Origin: Bacteroidetes bacterium UBA2475
GTDB taxonomy: Bacteria > Bacteroidota > Bacteroidia > B-17B0 > Aurantibacillaceae
Direction of reading: 5' to 3'
DNA: 64,000 bases
Assembly: GCA_002342065.1 (NCBI GenBank)
Contig: DDPF01000013.1
Span: forward strand, 248,001-312,000
Each line of letters begins with the position of its first letter. Positions within the stretch are counted from its first letter, which is position 1. Positions 8,886 through 16,758 of the stretch are shown here, piece after piece. The notes beneath the pieces were generated by a model that saw nothing but the letters and a program-made list of their open reading frames with translations, was not told where the DNA came from and searched no databases. Position numbers and translations under genes: made by a program.

Positions 8886-9344
8886 ATGAAAACAAACAAA
8901 ATTGAAGCATTTAGCATTATTGGTATTTCAGTAAGAACTACCAATACCAACGGGCAAGCAGCAAAAGATATTCCGATATTATGGAGTAAATTCTTTTCTG
9001 AAAGCATTCCTAAAAAGATCACCAACAAAACCAGTCAAGACATTTATTGTATTTACACAGATTATGTAAAGGATCATACACAACCTTACACAACAATTAT
9101 TGGTTATAAAGTAGATAGTTTAGATAATATTCCTGAAGGAATGGTAGGTAAATCTATTTCTACCGGAAATTACATGCCATTTATTGCGCAAGGAAATATC
9201 TCTGATGGCATTGTATATAACGAATGGTTAAAGATCTGGACAGCGCCCATCAACAGGGCTTTTACGGCTGATCTTGAAATCTATGGACAAGAGTCAAAGG
9301 ATCCAGAAAATGCAAAGGTTGAAATTTTAATTGCATTAAAATAA
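8886..9344 (+). CDS. GyrI-like / AraC effector-binding domain protein
   Basis: 152 aa, no HTH and no signal peptide. The sequence has the SOUL/GyrI-like order: an N-terminal strand with FSIIGISVRTTN, a helix around DIPILWSKFF, the strand IYCIYTDYV, then TTIIGYKVDSLDNIPEGM and FTADLEIYGQESKDPENAKVEI. Stand-alone proteins of this type are cytoplasmic small-molecule binders or, in some lineages, hydrolases of reactive cyclopropanoid or other electrophilic compounds. It lies downstream of the WYL regulator, with the candidate operator at 8827 in its promoter. A second GyrI-like gene sits at 9975, so the cluster holds two different small-molecule binders. The precise ligand is unknown. Confidence 0.85.
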   Translation: MKTNKIEAFSIIGISVRTTNTNGQAAKDIPILWSKFFSESIPKKITNKTSQDIYCIYTDYVKDHTQPYTTIIGYKVDSLDNIPEGMVGKSISTGNYMPFIAQGNISDGIVYNEWLKIWTAPINRAFTADLEIYGQESKDPENAKVEILIALK

Positions 9345-9360
9345 AATTATTTTTTACTAC

Positions 9361-9376
9361 TGACATAAGGCTGTCA
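9361..9376. promoter_or_regulatory. Inverted repeat TGACA-N6-TGTCA, site 2 (candidate WYL operator)
   Basis: TGACA (9361-9365) and TGTCA (9372-9376), again with a 6-bp centre. A near-consensus -7 element TTACTTTG begins 12 bp downstream (9388-9395), exactly as at site 1, and the DinB start codon is 60 bp from the first base. Over 42 aligned bases starting at the shared CTGACATA, the two promoter regions agree at 32 positions although the genes they serve are unrelated, which argues for a conserved regulatory site. Confidence 0.55.
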
Positions 9377-9420
9377 CTTACCCTAAGTTACTTTGTATTA
9401 TAAACCAAAAAAAAGAAATT

Positions 9421-9918
9421 ATGACAATGATAAATGTATTCCTAAAGGAACTTGAAGAAGAAAGCAAAACAACAAAAAAAATGCTTTCAATTGTACCAAA
9501 CGATAAATACGATTGGAAACCACATCCAAAAAGCATGAATATCAGAAGCCTTGCCACGCATATTGCCGAATTACCGGGCTGGATAACTTATGCATTAACG
9601 AGCGACGGACTGGATTTTGCAACAACGCCATACGATCCGGTGGTTATTAATAATACCAAAGATCTTTTAGAGCTATTTGAGAAATCGTTGGTTGATGGAA
9701 AAACGCATCTGGTTGCTAAAAATGAAAGCAAGTTGAATGAAATCTGGACCTTAAGAAACGGTGAAGCAATTTATAGTACCGATACCAAAGCAGAAACTAT
9801 ACGTCACGCACTTTCGCAAATAATTCATCATAGAGCACAACTAGGTGTTTGCTTACGTTTACTGGATGTTCCAATTCCAGGTAGCTATGGGCCAAGTGCA
9901 GATGAAAATAATTTTTGA
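9421..9918 (+). CDS. DinB-family protein
   Basis: 165 aa four-helix-bundle protein. It begins with a helix (INVFLKELEEESKTTKKMLS), then YDWKPHPKSMNIRSLATHI, where H47 is the usual first metal ligand, and later IIHHRAQLGVCLR, giving the HHR(A/G)Q metal-site motif (H136/H137) near the C-terminus. DinB/YfiT proteins are cytoplasmic, often Zn- or Ni-binding, and include thiol transferases, but most are uncharacterised. Length and motif order are normal. It has its own promoter with the candidate WYL operator and is followed by a strong hairpin terminator at 9931, so it is probably a single-gene transcript co-regulated with the GyrI-like gene upstream. Confidence 0.9.
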   Translation: MTMINVFLKELEEESKTTKKMLSIVPNDKYDWKPHPKSMNIRSLATHIAELPGWITYALTSDGLDFATTPYDPVVINNTKDLLELFEKSLVDGKTHLVAKNESKLNEIWTLRNGEAIYSTDTKAETIRHALSQIIHHRAQLGVCLRLLDVPIPGSYGPSADENNF

Positions 9919-9930
9919 GTTGAAAATATT

Positions 9931-9965
9931 GCAGATGCTGAGAAATTAGCATCTGCATTTTTAAT
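9931..9965 (+). terminator. Intrinsic terminator after dinB-like gene
   Basis: A perfect 9-bp stem, GCAGATGCT (9931-9939) and AGCATCTGC (9948-9956), closes an 8-nt loop and is followed by an AT-rich run beginning ATTTTTAAT. It is 13 bp after the DinB stop, so it should end the dinB-like transcript; the gene at 9975 would then need read-through or its own promoter. Confidence 0.75.
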
Positions 9966-9974
9966 ATTATAAAT

Positions 9975-10598
9975 ATGAAAAAATTAGACCTTACAAAAGA
10001 ATATAAAAACTATTATACTGCTAAGACAAAACCAGAGTTAGCGGAGATCGGTTCTGCAAATTACCTTTCTATTAAAGGAAAAGGCGACCCTTCTGACAAA
10101 TTATTTACCGAAAATATTGAAGCTTTGTATTCGGTTGCTTACACTATTAAATTTAGTTTTAAAGTGCTAGATAAGGATTTTGTAGTTTCAAAATTAGAAG
10201 GATTGTGGTGGTTTGATGAAAAAGAATATAAAGACATTACAATTGCTACTGCACCTAAACTTATTCCGAGAAGCGAATGGGAATACCGTTTATTAATTCG
10301 CCTGCCCGATTTTGTTGGTGAAAAGGATATTAGCACAGCAATGCAAAAAGTTACGTTTAAAAAAGGGATAGAAAAAGCAAAAGCAGTTGAATTTTACACC
10401 ATGAACGAAGGGAAAGTTGTTCAAATACTCCACGTTGGACCATTTGATAAAGAACCCGAAAGCTTACAAAAAATATCAGAATTTATAACTTCGTTAGGAT
10501 TAAAACGAAACGGTTTGCATCATGAGATCTATTTATCTGATTTTAGAAAAACAGAACCTTTAAAACTAAAAACTATTTTAAGAGAACCGGTAAAATAA
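9975..10598 (+). CDS. GyrI-like small-molecule-binding domain protein
   Basis: 207 aa, cytoplasmic. The N-terminus KKLDLTKEYKNYYTAKTKPELAEIG and the middle SYLSIKGKGDPSD-like region (ANYLSIKGKGDPS), followed by a long helix-strand part with FKKGIEKAKAVEFYTMNEGK and VQILHVGPFDKEPESLQ, are typical of the GyrI-like proteins of the YdfC/Tsr class (around 205 aa). The C-terminal HEIYLSDFRKTEPLKLKTILREPV is the standard ending of this group. It is a different subfamily from the 152-aa GyrI-like protein at 8886. It lies just after a terminator and 17 bp before the DUF1801 gene, with which it probably forms a pair. Confidence 0.88.
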   Translation: MKKLDLTKEYKNYYTAKTKPELAEIGSANYLSIKGKGDPSDKLFTENIEALYSVAYTIKFSFKVLDKDFVVSKLEGLWWFDEKEYKDITIATAPKLIPRSEWEYRLLIRLPDFVGEKDISTAMQKVTFKKGIEKAKAVEFYTMNEGKVVQILHVGPFDKEPESLQKISEFITSLGLKRNGLHHEIYLSDFRKTEPLKLKTILREPVK

Positions 10599-10615
10599 AA
10601 ATTAATATCTTTAAA

Positions 10616-10990
10616 TTGATGTTAAGTGATCTGGACAATTTTTATCTTAAGAAAGAAGAACCTTTAAAAGGCTGTTTACTGGCTTTGCGCGAGATCATTC
10701 TTTCATACGATAAGAACATAACTCATACTTTAAAATATGGAATGCCATTCTTTTGTTATAACAACAAAATGTTTTGTTATTTGTGGGTACAAAAGAAGAC
10801 TAACATTCCTTACATTGGCGTTGTTGAAGGAAAACATATCTTTCATAAAGACCTTATCCAGGAAAAGCGTTCACGAATGAATATCATTTTATTCGATCCA
10901 AATAAAGACCTCCCGGTAAAAACAATTCGCCTGATCCTCAAGCAAAGCCTTGATCTTTACAAAAGTGGAAAGATCAAAATTAAGGCATAA
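10616..10990 (+). CDS. DUF1801-family protein
   Basis: 124 aa, cytoplasmic. It shows the DUF1801 pattern: an N-terminal helix with LKGCLLALREII, then THTLKYGMPFFCYNNKMFCYLW (aromatic-rich strand), PYIGVVEGKHIFH and the C-terminal DLPVKTIRLILKQSLDLYKSG. Proteins of this family resemble the YdhG/frataxin-like fold and have no established activity. It starts 17 bp after the GyrI-like gene on the same strand. Both lie in the WYL-regulated neighbourhood, but no TGACA operator is visible before this pair. Confidence 0.85.
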   Translation: MMLSDLDNFYLKKEEPLKGCLLALREIILSYDKNITHTLKYGMPFFCYNNKMFCYLWVQKKTNIPYIGVVEGKHIFHKDLIQEKRSRMNIILFDPNKDLPVKTIRLILKQSLDLYKSGKIKIKA

Positions 10991-11088
10991 TTAAGTGTAA
11001 TTGCAATAATACCAACATTTTTAGCGTTAATAACTAGGTTTTTTAGGTGTTTTATCTTCTACAATAAACCTCTATATTTAATGCTTAA

Positions 11089-11772
11089 ATGAAACGACTT
11101 TTAAGTGTACTTATCATTTGTTCGTCACTACTGACTTTTTCACAAAAAGAGGGACAGGAGAATGCCTTGTTTACGATTAGAGGCAATATTGGAATACCAC
11201 GTGTTGTTGGTAGTCAAATGTTCCGCACCTGTTTTGCCGGGCTTTATGAAGGTAATTTATCGCTTAATGTAAGGTTATTCAGTAATTTTTTTGTAGGCGT
11301 AGGTTATCAAAATACACAGTTCCAGAATAATAAATTCTTAAAATTTCAATATTTTAATGCCAGTATTCCTTATAACACAAGGCTTTTATGCAATGGCACA
11401 TTTGTTAAGTTGGGTTACGACAAATTCTTTTCAGATAAGGGTTACGCTACATTTTCTCTAAATTCGGGTTTAATGCTGAATAACTATTTTAATGTAAACG
11501 CCGACACTGCCTTGTCTAACCGTCCTTATGGCATTCTCGATTTTTCCGCACCATATTTTCAACCAGAAGTATCCATTAACTTTATTGTAGAAAAACATTT
11601 AGCATTTTCTATCATGTTAAGTCACACAACCATGGTATCCAAATTCGATCCTAAAGCCCCGCGTTTCGCACATTTCCAGGAAGTAAAAGACGCTAAAAAT
11701 GGTTCTTTTATGAACTGGATAAATATTGGATTTGGATTCACTATATTATTAGATAAAAAAACTAAAGAATAA
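11089..11772 (+). CDS. Hypothetical outer-membrane beta-barrel-like protein
   Basis: 227 aa with a signal peptide (KRLLSVLIICSSLLTFS). The mature part is rich in alternating aromatic/hydrophobic residues in short strands separated by Gly/Asn turns (LFSNFFVGVGYQNTQF, FVKLGYDKFF, FMNWINIGFGFTILL), which suggests an 8- to 10-stranded barrel. The last strand ends in an alternating pattern followed by a charged tail KKTKE rather than the usual terminal aromatic, so the barrel call is tentative. It ends 7 bp before the E1 dehydrogenase gene, so the two may share a transcript despite unrelated roles. No family recognised. Confidence 0.65.
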   Translation: MKRLLSVLIICSSLLTFSQKEGQENALFTIRGNIGIPRVVGSQMFRTCFAGLYEGNLSLNVRLFSNFFVGVGYQNTQFQNNKFLKFQYFNASIPYNTRLLCNGTFVKLGYDKFFSDKGYATFSLNSGLMLNNYFNVNADTALSNRPYGILDFSAPYFQPEVSINFIVEKHLAFSIMLSHTTMVSKFDPKAPRFAHFQEVKDAKNGSFMNWINIGFGFTILLDKKTKE

Positions 11773-11779
11773 TTACAGA

Positions 11780-13780
11780 ATGATGATCACCGCTGAAATG
11801 CCCGTTAAATTTGACCGTAAGAAACATAAGGATAGTACTTTGTTAGAGCTTTACGTGAATATTTTAAAACCCCGAATGATAGAAGAAAAAATGTTGTTAC
11901 TTCTTCGCCAGGGAAAAATCGCAAAATGGTTTAGTGGAATAGGACAAGAAGCAATCTCTGTTGGTGTTGCATCTGCACTTGATAAAGATGAATACATTTT
12001 ACCAATGCACCGTAACTTAGGCGTATTTACAACCCGCAAAATTCCTTTAAACCGTTTGTTCTCACAGTTCCAGGGTAAGCCGGGTGGTTTTACACAAGGC
12101 CGCGACCGTTCTTTTCACTTTGGAACTAACGAATATAAAATTGTTGGTATGATCTCGCATCTTGGTCCGCAATTGGGCGTAGCAGATGGTATTGCATTAG
12201 CTAACAAATTAAAGGGCGACAAGAAGGTAACCGTTGTATTTAGTGGCGACGGTGGAGCAAGTGAAGGTGATTTTCATGAAAGTATTAATACCGCTGCGGT
12301 TTGGGATCTACCTGTAATTTTTATTATTGAAAATAACGGTTACGGGCTTAGTACACCAAGCAACGAACAATTCAAATGTAAATCCTTTGCAGATAAAGCC
12401 ATTGGTTATGGTATTGAAGGTGTAAGTATAGATGGCAATAATGTTTTAAAGGTTTACGAAACAATTAAGAATTTAGCAGAAAGTATTCGTGAAAATCCGC
12501 GGCCTGTTATTTTAGAGTGCGTTACTTTCCGTATGCGCGGGCACGAAGAGGCCAGCGGTACCAAATATGTACCAAAAGAATTGTTTGACGTATGGGGCAG
12601 AAAAGATCCCGTAAATACATTCGAGAAATTTTTAATTAGCGAAGGCGTTTTAACGGATGAGTTAATTGAAAAGACAAGAGCAGAAATAAAACAAGAAATA
12701 GAAGGTGGATTGGAAATTGCTTTTGCAGAACAGAACCCCACACCGAATACAGAAAAAGAATTAAGGGAATTATTTAAACCCTATAATGCATCGGATATTA
12801 CACCAACTGGTACAAAAACAAATATGCGTTTTATTGATGCTATTAGCGATGCAATGAAACTGGCCATGCGAAAACATAATAATCTTGTTTTAATGGGACA
12901 GGATATTGCTGATTATGGCGGTGTATTTAAAATTACGGATGGATTTGTTGAAGAGTTTGGCAAAGGAAGAGTTAGAAATACACCATTATGCGAAAGCGCT
13001 ATTTTAGGTTCGGGCTTTGGTTTATCAATTAACGGACATAAAGCAATGGTGGAAATGCAGTTCGCAGATTTTGTAAGCGAAGGCATGACACAGATCATAA
13101 ATAATTTAGCAAAAAGTCATTACCGTTGGGGGCAACATGCCGATGTAGTAGTGCGCATGCCAACAGGCGCGGCAGTTGCAGCGGGTCCATTTCATAGTCA
13201 GAGTAATGAGGCCTGGTTCTTTAAAACACCGGGATTAAAAATTGCATATCCTGCTTTTCCTTCAGACGCAAAGGGATTATTGATAGCCGCTTTTGAAGAT
13301 CCGAATCCTGTAATGTATTTTGAACATAAAGCTTTATACAGAAGTATTAATGAGGATGTGCCGGATGAATATTATACAATTCCATTTGGAAAAGCAAGAT
13401 TGGTAAAAGAAGGAAGTGAATTGACAATTGTAACATATGGTTTAGGCGTTCACTGGGCTATTGAGGCGTTGAATGAAAATCCTGATCTAAGTGCAGATCT
13501 AATTGATCTTAGAACATTAGCACCATTGGATATAGAAACCATTTATTCCTCAGTTAAAAAGACCGGTAAGGTAATAGTTATGCATGAAGATACATTGACC
13601 GGTGGTATTGCCGGTGAAATAGCTTCACTGATAACTGAAAATTGTTTCGACTATTTAGATGCTCCGGTAATGCGCGAAGGCAGTTTGGATACACCTGTGC
13701 CAATGAATGTTGACCTTGAGCATAATTTTTTACCAAAAGAAAGGTTCAAACAGAAATTAATGAAACTCTGGAAATATTAA
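11780..13780 (+). CDS. 2-oxoacid dehydrogenase E1, fused alpha and beta subunits
   Basis: 666 aa. Residues about 20-330 form the E1-alpha half with the thiamine diphosphate motif GDG (156-158) leading to NN (185-186), plus MRGHEEASGTKYV. Residues about 345-666 form the E1-beta half: MGQDIADYGGVFK, VEMQFADFVSEGMTQI, HSQSNEAWFFKTPGLKI and LRTLAPLDIETI. The enzyme decarboxylates a 2-oxoacid (branched-chain or acetoin-like) and hands the acyl group to a lipoyl E2, which is not in this window. Fused alpha/beta E1 chains are common in Bacteroidota. The start at 11780 (MMITAEM) could also be 11783. A REP-type hairpin right after the stop may end the transcript. Confidence 0.93.
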   Translation: MMITAEMPVKFDRKKHKDSTLLELYVNILKPRMIEEKMLLLLRQGKIAKWFSGIGQEAISVGVASALDKDEYILPMHRNLGVFTTRKIPLNRLFSQFQGKPGGFTQGRDRSFHFGTNEYKIVGMISHLGPQLGVADGIALANKLKGDKKVTVVFSGDGGASEGDFHESINTAAVWDLPVIFIIENNGYGLSTPSNEQFKCKSFADKAIGYGIEGVSIDGNNVLKVYETIKNLAESIRENPRPVILECVTFRMRGHEEASGTKYVPKELFDVWGRKDPVNTFEKFLISEGVLTDELIEKTRAEIKQEIEGGLEIAFAEQNPTPNTEKELRELFKPYNASDITPTGTKTNMRFIDAISDAMKLAMRKHNNLVLMGQDIADYGGVFKITDGFVEEFGKGRVRNTPLCESAILGSGFGLSINGHKAMVEMQFADFVSEGMTQIINNLAKSHYRWGQHADVVVRMPTGAAVAAGPFHSQSNEAWFFKTPGLKIAYPAFPSDAKGLLIAAFEDPNPVMYFEHKALYRSINEDVPDEYYTIPFGKARLVKEGSELTIVTYGLGVHWAIEALNENPDLSADLIDLRTLAPLDIETIYSSVKKTGKVIVMHEDTLTGGIAGEIASLITENCFDYLDAPVMREGSLDTPVPMNVDLEHNFLPKERFKQKLMKLWKY

Positions 13781-13786
13781 CGCGTC

Positions 13787-13844
13787 ACACCTGTCAGGTT
13801 TTTAAAACCTGACAGGTGTTTCGTAAATTAACCTGACAGGTGTT
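13787..13844. repeat. REP-like palindromes (ACCTGwCAGGT) abutting a RAYT gene
   Basis: Arms 13787-13802 and 13804-13819 are perfectly complementary over 16 bp around one base, and the left arm contains ACCTGTCAGGT (13789-13799). A further copy of the right-arm sequence, ACCTGACAGGT (13831-13841), ends just before the transposase ATG at 13845. Each 11-mer is itself a palindrome with a one-base centre. The hairpin can also act as a terminator for the E1 gene. Position next to a Y1 transposase matches REP/RAYT organisation. Confidence 0.85.
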
Positions 13845-14426
13845 ATGCAAAAGATAGAACCACTTCAGTATGGAAAATATTACCACATTTATAATCGTGG
13901 AATTAATGGTTCTAAATTGTTTTATGAAGATGAAAATTATAACTACTTCTTAAAACTATACAATACTCATGTAGATCCAATAGTTGATACTTTTGCTTAT
14001 TGCTTAATGAAAAATCATTTTCATTTATTAGTTAGAATAAAAGATGAAAATGAAATTTTATTGCAGCCAATAAAACAACCACATCAATATTTCTCAAATT
14101 TATTTAATGCTTATACAAAGGCAATAAATAAAAAATATAGCAGAAACAGTAGCCTTTTTCAAAGAACTTTTAAAAGAAAACTGATTGATAATGAAGCTTA
14201 CTTAAAAAATGTAATACTATATATAAATACAAACCCTGTTCATCATAAAACTTCTGTAAATTACATCAATTATAAATGGAGTTCGTATACAGAATCAATT
14301 TCAGATACTTTTACAAGTTTACAAAGGGAGCAGGTAATTGAATGGTTCAATGATTTAGAGAACTTTAAATCTTTACATACAAACAAATTAAATATTATTG
14401 AAATTGAAAATTATTTAGAGCTATAA
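13845..14426 (+). CDS. REP-associated tyrosine transposase (RAYT, HUH/Y1 type)
   Basis: 193 aa. It has the Y1_Tnp signature: N-terminal GKYYHIYNRGINGSKLF, the HUH motif NHFHLLV (H58, H60), SSLFQRTFKRKLIDNEAYL, and the catalytic tyrosine in ILYINTNPVHH (Y126). The C-terminal YKWSSYTE is typical of RAYTs. These are single-strand DNA transposases that bind REP hairpins; here the palindromes lie directly upstream and end at the start codon. No IS200-type second gene (TnpB) is nearby. Length and motifs are intact, so it may be functional. Codon use looks like that of its neighbours. Confidence 0.92.
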   Translation: MQKIEPLQYGKYYHIYNRGINGSKLFYEDENYNYFLKLYNTHVDPIVDTFAYCLMKNHFHLLVRIKDENEILLQPIKQPHQYFSNLFNAYTKAINKKYSRNSSLFQRTFKRKLIDNEAYLKNVILYINTNPVHHKTSVNYINYKWSSYTESISDTFTSLQREQVIEWFNDLENFKSLHTNKLNIIEIENYLEL

Positions 14427-14430
14427 AATT

Positions 14431-15459
14431 ATGCAACCAATTGATCTAAGAAGCGATACTGTTACCAAACCATCAAAAGCCATGATGGAAGCCATGTTTA
14501 GAGCAGAAGTGGGTGATGATGTTTTTAATGAGGATCCAACAATAATTGAATTAGAAAAATTCTCAGCGAATTTATTTGGGAAAGAAGCAGCTTTGTTTTG
14601 TCCGAGTGGTACTATGACCAACCAAATTGCAATTAAAGTACACACACAACCAGGCGATGAATTAATATGTGATGTGAATTCACATATATATAATTACGAA
14701 GGAGGAGGTATTTCGTTTAACTCAGGCGTGCAGGCAAAACTATTAACTGGAAAAGAAGGAAGATTATCGGCTGAATTAATTGAGCCTGCAATTAATGGAG
14801 ACTTTGACTGGTTAACACGTACAAGTTTAGTATCTCTTGAAAATACGGTGAACAGGGCAGGAGGGAGTTATTATACAATAGATCAGATAAAACCAATTTA
14901 CACTTTATGTAAAAAACATAATTTAAAATTGCATTTGGATGGCGCGCGTATATTTAACGCGTTGATTGAATCGAATGAAACGCCAAAGCAAATTGGCGAA
15001 TATTTCGATTCCATTTCTATTTGTTTATCAAAAGGATTAGGTGCGCCAATTGGTTCATTATTATTGGGCGAAAAAGAATTCATTAAAAAAGCCAGGAGGA
15101 TCCGTAAAATATTTGGTGGTGGCATGCGTCAGGCCGGGATATTGGCTGCTGCAGGTTTGTATGCATTAAAAAATAATGTTACCCGTTTAAAAGAAGATCA
15201 CGCACGTGCAAAAAAAATAGAAGAAACATTAAAAGGATTATCCTATATAGAATCGATATTACCTGTATATACCAACATTGTTATTTTTAATTTACGCTCA
15301 GAAAAAATTACCGGTGAAGCATTTGAAAAAAAATTATCTGAAAATAATATTAAGATCGCCGCTTTTGGAAAACATACCATTCGTATGGTAACGCATTTGG
15401 ATTTTGATGATGCGATGTTAGCAAGGACTATCGATGTATTGAAGAGTATAGATAAATAG
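14431..15459 (+). CDS. ltaE: Low-specificity L-threonine aldolase
   Basis: 342 aa PLP-dependent beta-eliminating lyase that splits L-threonine/allo-threonine to glycine and acetaldehyde. It starts IDLRSDTVTKPSKAMMEAM, a hallmark of the family. H85 (stacks on PLP), D170 in LHLDGARIFNA (binds the pyridine nitrogen) and K201 in LSKGLGAPIGS (Schiff base) are all present. Length is normal. It is probably cytoplasmic. The gene lies 4 bp after the RAYT transposase and has its own short spacer only, so it may be transcribed from the same region; downstream is a cluster of palindromes and an IS200-like remnant. Confidence 0.95.
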   Translation: MQPIDLRSDTVTKPSKAMMEAMFRAEVGDDVFNEDPTIIELEKFSANLFGKEAALFCPSGTMTNQIAIKVHTQPGDELICDVNSHIYNYEGGGISFNSGVQAKLLTGKEGRLSAELIEPAINGDFDWLTRTSLVSLENTVNRAGGSYYTIDQIKPIYTLCKKHNLKLHLDGARIFNALIESNETPKQIGEYFDSISICLSKGLGAPIGSLLLGEKEFIKKARRIRKIFGGGMRQAGILAAAGLYALKNNVTRLKEDHARAKKIEETLKGLSYIESILPVYTNIVIFNLRSEKITGEAFEKKLSENNIKIAAFGKHTIRMVTHLDFDDAMLARTIDVLKSIDK

Positions 15460-15474
15460 CACGTTATTTCTATT

Positions 15475-15719
15475 TCGTCCCTACTGGACTTAATTCATTT
15501 TTTTGCAGGGTTTTCTATAATATTGTCCCTAACGGGACAGACTAGTGTATACCTTAGATTTATGGTTAATTGATAATTTTCTAATTTACTATAAACTGTA
15601 GCTACTAATGATTATTTATCCATGTATTTTTGAATACTAATTAGAATTATCTTTTTTAATCCCATAGGGATTTAATATTATAGAACTGAATATAGATATA
15701 AACAAAGTCCCGTAGGGAC
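15475..15719. repeat. Cluster of short palindromes of GTCCC/GGGAC type
   Basis: Four palindromic elements with the same core occur in the 271-bp gap before the IS200-like remnant: TCGTCCCTACTGGACT (15475-15490, imperfect), TGTCCCTAACGGGACA (15524-15539, 6-bp arms), ATCCCATAGGGAT (15659-15671) and GTCCCGTAGGGAC (15707-15719). They resemble REP-type sequences and lie close to a Y1 transposase, but no gene is visible here. Nothing else was found in the gap. Confidence 0.6.
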
Positions 15720-15730
15720 GATATATTAAA

Positions 15731-16192
15731 ATGGCAAACACATATTCTCAAATTTACATTCAATTTGTTTTTTCAGTGAAATATAGAGATGCAGTGATCA
15801 TGCCTGTTTGGAAAGATGAATTATATAAATACGTAACCGGGATAGTTAAAAACAACGGTCATTTGATGATCAGTATTAACGGAATGCCCGATCATATTCA
15901 CATATTAATCGGGATGAATCCAAAACAATCGGTATCCACATTATTACAAGATATAAAAGGCAGTTCGTCAAAATGGATCAATGAAAGAAAGTTTGTAAAA
16001 GGAAAATTTGAATGGCAGGAGGGGTATGGCGCTTTTTCCTATAGTCAAACACAAGTTAAAGAAGTAATAGCATATATTGAAGATTAGGAAGCTCATCATA
16101 AAAAAAGATCATTTAAAGAAGAGTATCTTGACCTCCTTGAAAAATTTGAAGTTAAGTATGATGAAAAATTTACTTTCAAAGAATTAGTTTAA
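15731..16192 (+). pseudogene. IS200-family (Y1) transposase broken by an amber codon
   Basis: The open part encodes 118 aa with the IS200 TnpA features: N-terminal SQIYIQFVFSVKYRDA, HUH motif DHIHILIG (H55, H57), GYGAFSYSQTQV and the catalytic tyrosine in AYIED (Y115). An in-frame TAG at 16085-16087 comes three residues later, where the related proteins continue with Glu/Gln-Glu-His-His. After that TAG the same frame stays open for 34 codons and reads EAHHKKRSFKEEYLDLLEKF and so on, ending TAA at 16190-16192, which is exactly the missing tail. A CAG-to-TAG change is the simplest explanation. No TnpB is next to it. It is probably inactive. Confidence 0.85.
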
Positions 16193-16197
16193 ACTTT

Positions 16198-16249
16198 ACA
16201 CAGATTAAAAAAGATCCGCGATAATCTGTTAGATTCGCGTCATCTGTGT
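16198..16249. repeat. Nested palindromic element between convergent genes
   Basis: Outer arms ACACAGAT (16198-16205) and ATCTGTGT (16242-16249) enclose CGCG pairs and an inner hairpin AATCT-GTT-AGATT (16223-16235). It starts 6 bp after the transposase remnant and ends before the convergent GreA-like gene, so it may act as a shared bidirectional terminator or be a mobile palindrome. The pairing is visible; function is not known. Confidence 0.5.
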
Positions 16250-16263
16250 TCCATCATCCTAAA

Positions 16264-16743
16264 TCAAAAAACCATCTTTATCTCATCCATTTTATCCTGG
16301 AATTCAAATACCTGTCCGGCTTGCATGGTTTTAATATTCTCGTAAAAAGGTGAGCGAGATGAAACAACCATTACACGTTTATCATCGATCTTTAACGGAC
16401 CCAAACCAATTGCTACAAAAAATAAAATTCCGGAAAGTTCAAAAACAGAACCGATCTTAATTGTATCTTCTAATTTACTTACATCGATCTTCTCCAAATA
16501 ATTTAATTCCTGTTCGGCTTCATTTAATTGTTTTGAGTTCATGTCGCTATCCAACTGACCCATAGCCCGCGATATTTCGTATTTATCGCCCGCAGTGCTT
16601 TTATCATTGCTGTTGGCGTTATCCTGTGCTTGTGCGATTGCAGCCTTAGCGTTTGTGATGCGTTGATTGATCTGTTTAGTACATTCTGCTTTAACCAGTT
16701 TCTTAAATGCGATCTTATCCGCCGGGGTTTTTAACTCGATCAT
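16264..16743 (-). CDS. GreA/GreB-like protein (C-terminal Gre domain)
   Basis: 159 aa, cytoplasmic. The N-terminal half is helical (FKKLVKAECTKQINQRITNA) and holds the conserved motif DKSTAGDKYEISRAM seen in a Bacteroidota GreA-like group. The C-terminal half reads IKIGSVFELSGILFFVAIGLG, then MVVSSRSPFYENI, the beta-rich FKBP-like fold shared by GreA/GreB. Proteins of this group are often mislabelled 3-oxoacyl-ACP synthase; the sequence has no ketoacyl-synthase features. A role at RNA polymerase is plausible from the C-terminal domain, but the N-terminal acidic tip residues of real Gre factors are not obvious. It lies 15 bp downstream of the PorP gene. Confidence 0.75.
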   Translation of the reverse strand: MIELKTPADKIAFKKLVKAECTKQINQRITNAKAAIAQAQDNANSNDKSTAGDKYEISRAMGQLDSDMNSKQLNEAEQELNYLEKIDVSKLEDTIKIGSVFELSGILFFVAIGLGPLKIDDKRVMVVSSRSPFYENIKTMQAGQVFEFQDKMDEIKMVF

Positions 16744-16758
16744 AATATTTTTTTTGAA

